NCBI RefSeq assembly: GCF_000499845.2
Contig: NC_023749.2
Span: 40,593,660-40,657,659, forward strand
Source: Phaseolus vulgaris
Lineage: Eukaryota > Streptophyta > Magnoliopsida > Fabales > Fabaceae
DNA length: 64,000 nucleotides
Reading direction: 5' to 3'
A program made the position numbers and the translations under genes. The notes below the pieces were generated by a model. The model worked only from the letters and a program-made list of their open reading frames with translations. It was not told the DNA's origin and did not search any database. This document shows positions 57,745-64,000 of the stretch, one piece after another; the first letter of the stretch is position 1, and each line of letters begins with the position of its first letter.

Positions 57745-57938
57745 AAAAGTCCTCCGTGTTTCTGTGGGCGAGAAGATGTAACCCCTGGGGCAATGTAGAG
57801 GCACCAGTGAAAAGTCCTCCGTGTTTCTGGGGGCGAGAAGATGTAACCCCTGGGGCAATGTAGAGGCGCCAGTAAAAGTCCTCCGTGTTTCTAGGGGCGA
57901 GAAGATGTAACCCCTGGGGCAACGTAGAGGCGAGTTAA
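57745..57938 (+). repeat. 65-bp tandem repeat (3 copies)
   Basis: Three near-identical units with TCCTCCGTGTTTCTGGGGGCG, TAACCCCTGGGGCAATG and GAGGCACCAG. The phrase CCCCTGGGGCAATGTAGAGGCACCAG is close to the 102-bp unit of element A. Confidence 0.85.
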
Positions 57939-58045
57939 AGACCTTCTCGCCGATGAGCGAGTTCAGGCAAGTTAAAGACCTTCTCGCCGATGAGCGAGTT
58001 CAGGCGAGTTAAAGACCCTCTCGCCTACATGCGAGCTTAGGCAAG
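57934..58045 (+). repeat. 37-bp tandem repeat (3 copies)
   Basis: Units with AAAGACC(T/C)TCTCGCC..GCGAG(T/C)TTCAGGC; CTCGC and GCGAG can pair. Same length and motif as the 37-bp repeat at 3515-3626. From 58,046 to 58,689 lies the 3' flank of the antisense gene, with no other gene supported. Confidence 0.8.
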
Positions 58046-58689
58046 ATAAAATCCTTCTCGTCTCGAACGAGTTCAGGTACGGTGCAGAGGGTGGAAGAAG
58101 TTTGGAAGGTGGCTAAGGTAGGTTCGAAGAGAACGCCTAGTCAACCGGTCTTTGTTTTGAAGTTCAGGGAGGTAAAGAAAGATCCCAAAAGGCGTCTCTG
58201 CCCCCATGCAAAGAAACAATGGCCAAAGCATGAGGCTAGAAAGAAGCTGATGTCACCAAGAGTCCTTGGCGATCGGGAAGAGTTCAAACAGCGGCGAGAA
58301 GGTTAAAAGACCTGTTTGATGAAGCAGGTCGAGTGGAGCGTGTTTAAGCCAGCAACTGAGTTACCGTTCGTTGCTTGAAGGGTATTTTTACGATAAGGTT
58401 AATTGCCTTAAGGTTACGAATTGTTAAGTGTTTGTTGCTTAGGGCTAAAGTGATCCGAAGCGGTTAAGTCGAAGGTTGTACCTACCGTTTTCCTAAGTCT
58501 TTTCTTTGAAATTAAACAAGCAAGGAAAGTTGAAGCAAGTGAAGAAGTTATAAGGGGAAAAGCGTAAACTTTTGTCATTAACAGATAGCAATGAATAACA
58601 GTTTAGAGCATATATACGACAGGACATAAAAGTTTATTACAAGGCATATACGAGGGAAATCACAAAAGTAGCAGATGAAGAAGAATTGA

Positions 58690-61313
58690 TTAGTCTTCAG
58701 CAGGAACGACTTTTCCACCCACCACTTCATTGTTCAGCGACACCATGCTGAGATCCAGGTCGGGGAATAGGCAAGCGAATTGTTCTCGCGCAGCTTCGAA
58801 TCCAGCGGCCAGAATCTGAGCAGAATTTAGCTTGAGTTCTTCAATTTGTTTCAGAAGTTCCTCAATCCGCCTCTTGAGGTCTTCAGTTTGCTCTTTCAGC
58901 TCTTTATTCTGTTGCTCCAGCTCTTCAACCTGTTTTTTAAGTTGTTCGTTGGTCTCTTGAGCCTGGAGAAGGTCTTCAGTAACCTTCTTGGATTCCGATT
59001 GTGCTTGGGCCAACTCAGCAGCCACCTTTCCCTTCTCTTTGTTGGCCTCGACGAGATCAGCCATGGCGTCGTCCCTCGCCTTTTCCACTTGCCCAAGTAG
59101 TTTCTCTCGGTCGATCGACCTCTGCTCCAATTTTTGCACCTTAGCGGCGTCAGCTTTCATGAGAGCCTCCAGGTCGACCGCCCTGGCGCGAAGAGGCACG
59201 ATCTTGCTCTCCAATTCGACCTTCTCTTGGGCAAGTTGATGAACCTTGTGGCGAAGGTCAGTGGCCTCCTTGCGCGCCAGCCTGAGCTCGGTATTCATTG
59301 CATCCTCCACTCGGGAGTGTTCGATTTCTGCGAGCGTCAGGCTGAAAGACAACTTCTCCACCTCGACCCTCATGGTGCTGTTTTCGGTTTTGAGGTTGAA
59401 GAGGTCGTCTTGGAGCCTCCTGGTTGAGCCCTCCACAGCCCTAGTTATGATCGCCGGGATATCCTCTGCTATGGTCTTCAGCTTGGCGGTTAGAGGCTCC
59501 CACATCCTTGTGACCTCCAAGGGGAGGTTTGCTGCTTGGAGAGGCGCCAGGTGGGCTTGTTGTGGGTTCTCGTCGCCACCTTCCTTAGCAGGTTCATCAG
59601 TAGTTGCTTCCTGGCGTGGCGACGGAATCGGGGATTCGGTGATCAGAATCGGAGAGGTATGAGCAACCTCATCCCCGATTGGAGCATCTTCTGCAGCTGA
59701 AGCGTTTGAAGGGGGGCCCCCTCCAGCTGACACATATGGTGTAGAAGCGCTTGGGGGGTCCTCCAGGAAGTTTGGCTCTTGGGCCTCAGCTGCAGGTGGT
59801 GCAGTGGCCAGTGGGACCGCTTGGACTGGAGAGGCAGGAGCCTGTGGGGGTGGCGATGCTGGAGGAGGAGCAGGCGTCGACGGAGGTGTTGAGGTTGGAA
59901 GAGGGGGTGGAGCAAGCGGTGAGGAAGGTGCCACCCTCTTCCTCTTTGAGACCAAACCGTCCTCGGTGGCCTCGTCGTCTTCTTCCTCTTCCTCATGGAT
60001 CACCTGAGGAGCTTTCCTTTTAGGTCTGAGGACCAGTTTCTTGCGTTGGGTGGGTTCCTTGGGAGGTGATCGCCCTTGGACGATGGCTGTCTCTACCACC
60101 GAGTTGGGCACCGTTTGCGAACCCGTCGCCAACCCATGGTTTCGGGCGAGCGCCTTTAGTTCAGCGAGCATGTTTTTGGGCAACATGTTGTCTGCATGGA
60201 ACGAAAATGCATGGGTTAAATCAAGGAAAACAAATAAGTGCATGAGGTAATAAACAGCAAAGCAGATGGTATGTGCAGGAAAGGTAAACCAAAGTCTTGC
60301 GCATAACGCACAAGACGCCCAGAAACAGCTAAACAGAAGCAGTATCAAAGCAATAGTTTAATGTCCTAACCTATTCGAATTTCTAGCTGATCTTCATAGA
60401 ATTCGAAGCATATCGAGGTGGTGGTAAGGAAAGTTATATTGGCGTCCGCCACTTTTTTCCAGAAGAGACAGAGGTCTCTGTCCAATGCTCCCATGCTGTC
60501 AGGACTTTTGGGCCTCCTGAAGCAGCTCTTGGACTCCTTCTTCCCCTTGTCCACCCAGTACAAGGGGAAGCCATCGAGAAGGGAGGCGTCCTTGTCGTTC
60601 GCACGCACTTGGACGAATTTCCCCTTCCAGTCCTTGTAAGATTGCTGGAAGATAGCAAAGATGGACCTCCCAGCAATCGCGTTCAAACTGACCCATAGGC
60701 GGTCTCCTGGGTGCTTGGCTTCGAAGAGGAATAAGAACACGTCCACCGATGCAGGCAACCCCAGGTGGTCGCACATCACTTGAAAAGCTCGAACAAACGC
60801 CCAGCTGTTGGGGTGGAGCTGGGCGGCAGCAATGTTGAGCTCGGTAAGAAGTTCCCTCTCGAATCGGGTGAAAGGGAACCTGAGCTTGACCTTCTTGAAT
60901 AAAGTCGTATAGACAAAGCAGAAGGGCCCGTCGGCGCTTACTTTGTCATCAGCACAAACAGGCAGATCGGGGGGGCAAGGCAGCACCATCATCTTCTCGT
61001 CGTGCTCCTTGTGAAACGATTGATAGATCTCGTCCCCCTTTGTCAGCCGCAAAACTGCTCCCGTAGTGTTCACAGAGGATGTCTCCCTCAGAAGGGTCGA
61101 GTTGGCCCAGGGATACAAAGTTTTGAAGTCTGGCAGAGGAACGGGGGCTCCTCCAGCGATAGCTGGAGTCGCCTGGGCCAGGACAGGACGAGAAGACGCA
61201 GGCCTCTCAGCCTGCGAAGATGAAGCGCCACGAACTTGTGGTGGGTCGTGTGCTTGTGAAGGGAGATTTCGTGATGAAGGAGGAGGATTCGGGGTAATCT
61301 TTGTGCGAGTCAT
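58690..61313 (-). CDS. Antisense two-exon gene of element C: Transposase_28-like domain plus coiled coil, intact
   Basis: Exon 1 is 61313-60371 and exon 2 is 60191-58690; the 179-bp intron runs from donor ATAG/GTTAGG to acceptor CATGCAG. Joined, it has 815 codons with no stop. Exon 1 (MTRTKITPNPPPSS) has a Pro/Ser-rich start and then the domain LRETSSVNTT, FERELLTELNIAAAQLHPNS, LDGFPLYWVDKG (PF04195-like from memory). Exon 2 starts near DNMLPKNMLAEL, then SQTVPNSVVE, an acidic run EEEEEDDEATEDG with basic VSKRKRV (possible nuclear signal), a Pro/Ala-rich linker, some 250 residues of coiled coil (repeated EEL.QQ.KELKEQ pattern), and the end motif PDLDLSMVSL..EVVGGKVVPAED. It runs towards pol; no catalytic motif is seen. 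Splicing is inferred from comparison. Confidence 0.8.
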
Positions 61314-61914
61314 GGTAGCAGCTGCAAAGGAAGAAGAAAGGAAAAATGATCAGGGGGTTACAGAGGCTGACTCGATCATAGAAGGAAGGTGAAAAACGAA
61401 CGAATGTAGGTTCATTGCGACGATTGACGAAGCCCTAAGTTACGCAGAAGGAGAAATGGAAAAACAACCCACAGCGTATGCACCAGGCAGTTACAGGATG
61501 GTGCGAATCGGTTAAAATGCAAGGAAAACCAGCAGAAGAAGGAAAGTAGGTACCTTTTGATGATCAGGAAGACGATGAAGGTTGATGGTGATTCAGAATG
61601 CTGGAGAGCGCTGAGAGTTTTTCGCAGAAGGAAGTTAGAGCGTTCGTGAATGCGAGGGAAAGTGATGGAACAGTGTTGAGTTGAAATGGGTTTAAGGGTT
61701 TTTTTCGAAATGGGTTTAGGAAGCGCAAACGGCAACTGAAGAGAGCCGTTGATGAAGCCACGCGTCAAGCGATGAGTGAGGGGTTTGGTGGAGCGTCAGA
61801 GCAGCAGAAGGTACAACCGCTTGGAATTCCGCGTCAGTGCCACATAGACCGGTGTTGACGTGACTCTTTCAGTCTTTTCGCTAGACAAGTCTTCGCTTAA
61901 GACTGGGGGGCTTG
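61314..61914 (-). promoter_or_regulatory. Upstream region of the antisense gene and purine tract of element C
   Basis: Between the antisense ATG and LTR3. It should hold the promoter of the antisense gene; a GCCACGCGTC stretch takes the place of the CACGTG site seen in A and B. It ends in AAGACTGGGGGGCTTG (about 61,898-61,913), the plus-strand primer tract. No other gene. Confidence 0.55.
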
Positions 61915-62711
61915 TGTACCGCCCTGGTGGTCGGGAGTGATGACGTGGCACCCTGCTACAGTATAGGCGTGTTGGCAAGGCGCCAGGTTGGCAAGAGGGA
62001 AGGAAGTCGGGGGGCTCGTGTAGTCGCCAGTTGTTAAATTGGCATGTTCCGATCTCCATCTTACCAGAATCGGCGATCACCAGGTTAAAGATGAAGTTGC
62101 CAGATGTAAACCCAGGCGACCAAGCAGTTGGAGATCGCCGGAGAAAGCACATCGCCGAAGATGAAAGAGAAGCAAAGTATGAAGGCGGCCGGCGAGACCA
62201 CAGGGAAGGTGTATGAGGACACCCTAACTCGCCAGTTTCAGTAGAGATCGCACTCCCAAGTTAGCTATGCACTGGGCAGTACCATGCATAAGTAACTTAG
62301 CCAAAATGAGAGTAGAAGCAACGCCAAGTCAAGGAGGCTCCAGATGATGGCACGTGTACGACTGGATGCTAGCCACGTGTCCAGGTCTGTAACTGCCAGG
62401 AGAGAGAAAACAGCCAGGTATATAAGAGTTCTCAACAAACTTTCTGAGGTACGCACGTTCAGTTTACACTCTTTACGCTTGCGAGTGATATAGCTGACTG
62501 TGAGAGAGGATTTGCACGGTTCTTGTTCTCTTAGTATTTGGTGATACCATCACTGACTTGAGCGTTGGGGTGCGATTGGCCGCAGCGGCGCCGCTCTGTT
62601 TCTTTGCAGGTTCTTGAGGTGGATCTCAAAGAGGAACGGAGGTTCGAAGCGGTGCGCACGTCGATCCTTTGACGAGGCAGTTTCCAGCGTTCCGGTCAAC
62701 AGGCAGGATCA
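61915..62711 (+). repeat. LTR3 (3' LTR) of element C (797 bp)
   Basis: Same ends as LTR1 and LTR2, followed at once by GGGCA (62712-62716). Private differences include CAGTTTCAG, GCAACGCC and TCTCAAAGAGG. Confidence 0.95.
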
Positions 62712-64000
62712 GGGCACGCCTTATTCAAGTCTGTGAAGTCCACACACATCCTCCACTTTCCATTCGCCTTTTTCACCAGGACGACATTGGCAAGCCACTC
62801 AGGGTATTGAATCTCCCTGATGTGGCCAGCCTTCAACAGCTTCTGCATTTCGTCCTTCACCACCTGCTGTCTCTCTTCATTGAACTCTCTCCTTCTCTGG
62901 CGCACGGGGCGGACCGTGGCATCCATGCTGAGGTGGTGACACAGGAAATCAGGGTTGATACCGGGCATATCCGAGGCGGACCATGCGAAGGCATCCAGGT
63001 GGCACGAAATCACTTCTGCTACCCCTTCCTGTTCTTCCGGGCTCAGCAAACTTCCTAGCTTGAATGTCTTGCCGCCAATCTCCCTTTCTACGGCGTTGGT
63101 CGCTGGCTGTTCCCTGCTATCATCCTCGACGGTCGCCGCTTCTTGCATGGGCACCGCGTCGCTAGGACCTTCCTCCATGGGTGCGTCTGCTTCGGGCGTC
63201 GCCCTCGCCGGTATGGCCTCAAGAGGCGTCGACCCCGCGGGCGTCGCCTCAATCATCGTCGTGTCCGCGCCTGGCGGACGTTCATATACCATGAAAACGC
63301 CTCTCTTCGTTTTCAGGCTGTTCTCATAGCATTTCCTCGCCTCCTCCTGGTCTGACCTGATGACTATCACCTTACCACTGAGGTCCGGCAGCTTCATCTT
63401 CATGTGGCGTGTGGAGGACACCGCGTTCAAACGGTTTAACGCCGGCCTGCCCAGCAAAATATTGTAGGCGGAGTTGGCGTTCACGACCAGGTACCGGATG
63501 TGTTCGGTACGCGAGGCCTCTCCATCCGTGAACGTAGTCCTCAACTCCAGGTAACCTCGGACTTCCACCTGGTTATCCGCAAACCCATACAGGCACCCCG
63601 TGTAGGGCCTCAACAGGTCGGGGGACAACCGTAACTTATTAAATGTCGACAAGCACATGACGTCCGCCGAGCTTCCCTGGTCGACAAGAACTCGATGCAC
63701 CTTTCTTCCCGCTGTGCCTACCGAAATGACAACGGGGTCATTGTCGTGCGGCACCACGTCTCGGAGGTCCCCTCTTGTGAATACGAGGTCTGACTCCCAG
63801 GGCTCACCCGAGAGTCTTTCTTCGATTGAGTTAACCCCCCCTCGCGTATTTCTTCCACTGGGCGGCGGTGGGACCACCGCCGGAAAAACCTCCAGCTATG
63901 GTGTGAACCTCGCCGAGAACCGGCGTCTCGTGTGCTGGGTCTTCCGCCGACGGCGACAAGGTGGCGGTCGTTGTGGGCTCCGCTACATAATCCTTCAAAA
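62712..64000 (-). pseudogene. Gag-pol of element B, upstream part: gag end, protease, start of RT
   Basis: The minus strand enters at 64,000 in the gag/protease linker (GEVHTIAGGFSGGG), then the protease with VDQGSSADVM (about 63.68 kb), LGRPALNRL, and the RT start with WLANVVLVKK and CVDFTDLNKACP at the insertion point. A run of seven G (minus; 63835-63841) shifts the frame against the gag side: with six, frame would run on from KKYARG to NSIEERL as in element C. A long linker between protease and RT is rich in Ala, Pro, Thr and Glu. The frame was cut by element C at 62,712. Confidence 0.88.

Larger units (their letters stand above)
49541..62711 (+). mobile_element. Element C: nearly complete Tat-lineage Ty3/gypsy element with three LTRs
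   Basis: Order: LTR1 (49541-50336), a 205-bp scrap of 3' internal DNA (50337-50541), LTR2 (50542-51338), primer site, gag-pol (51747-57188), repeat arrays (57.4-58.05 kb), antisense gene (58690-61313), purine tract, LTR3 (61915-62711). GGGCA flanks the outside. By eye LTR2 and LTR3 differ at about 9 of 797 positions (1.1%), and LTR1 differs from either at about 12-13, so the insertion is recent compared with B. Only one stop codon disrupts gag-pol. Confidence 0.95.
41646..64000 (-). mobile_element. Host element B: Tat-lineage Ty3/gypsy element on minus strand, split by element C
   Basis: Reading down from 64,000 on the minus strand: gag end, protease and start of RT (to 62,712), the inserted element C (62,711-49,541), rest of RT, RNase H domains and part of integrase (to about 47,158), spacer repeats (46.0-47.1 kb), antisense gene (43548-45834, on the + strand), purine tract (42830-42845) and 3' LTR (to about 41,646). 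The 5' LTR and most of gag lie outside the window. Pol is damaged by two stops, a frameshift and two deletions, so it is dead and older than its insert. Confidence 0.9.

Noticed and set aside
1..64000. CRISPR-like arrays or bacterial operons
   Set aside because: The repeats are adjacent tandem units without unique spacers, and genes have introns and plant transposon content.

Overview
This is a repeat-dense stretch of a plant nuclear genome. Plant LTR retrotransposons, CACTA transposons and L1-type LINEs are nested in AT-rich DNA around one intact-looking host gene, a seven-exon terpene synthase. The mix would fit a eudicot, perhaps a legume, but I cannot name the species from sequence alone. 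I saw no rRNA, tRNA or CRISPR.

Layout. (1) 1-9,881: the 3' part of a Tat-lineage Ty3/gypsy element on the + strand (element A): end of pol, tandem hairpin repeats, two genes antisense to pol, and a 3' LTR. (2) 9,883-10,731: a foldback element with ~225-bp arms. (3) 11,408-16,357, minus: an intact sesquiterpene-synthase-type gene (565 aa) with a CACTA-like element in intron 5. (4) 18,000-22,765: two solo LTRs, one in a CACTA-like hairpin and one in a LINE remnant. (5) 23,050-29,400: a broken + strand copia element, an LTR facing an inverted partial copy of itself, and a terpene synthase pseudogene. (6) 29,400-34,537, minus: a degraded copia element with a solo LTR in its gag. (7) 34,630-38,589: a CACTA transposase pseudogene with a 1.05-kb insertion and a clear 3' terminus. 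(8) 38,600-41,640: LINE fragment and AT-rich DNA. (9) 41,646-64,000, minus: a second Tat element (host element B), mutated and deleted, and split by (10) a third Tat element, C (+, 49,541-62,711), flanked by the target duplication GGGCA.

The three Tat elements share one plan: gag-pol on one strand, then arrays of short hairpin-like repeats, then a gene on the opposite strand running towards pol. In A, B and C this antisense gene can be read as two exons with one short intron at the same place and phase. The joined exons are open in A and C and have one stop in B. The product joins a domain resembling the 'putative gypsy type transposon' family (Transposase_28, PF04195, recognised by eye) to an acidic/basic patch, a long coiled coil and a conserved C-terminal motif. 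This conserved, spliced, convergent gene is the most interesting system in the window. Extra antisense ORFs in plant Tat elements are known in general, but their function is not.

The terpene synthase is probably the only functional host gene here. Its relative at 28.4-29.4 kb shows that this family has been duplicated and broken by transposons locally.
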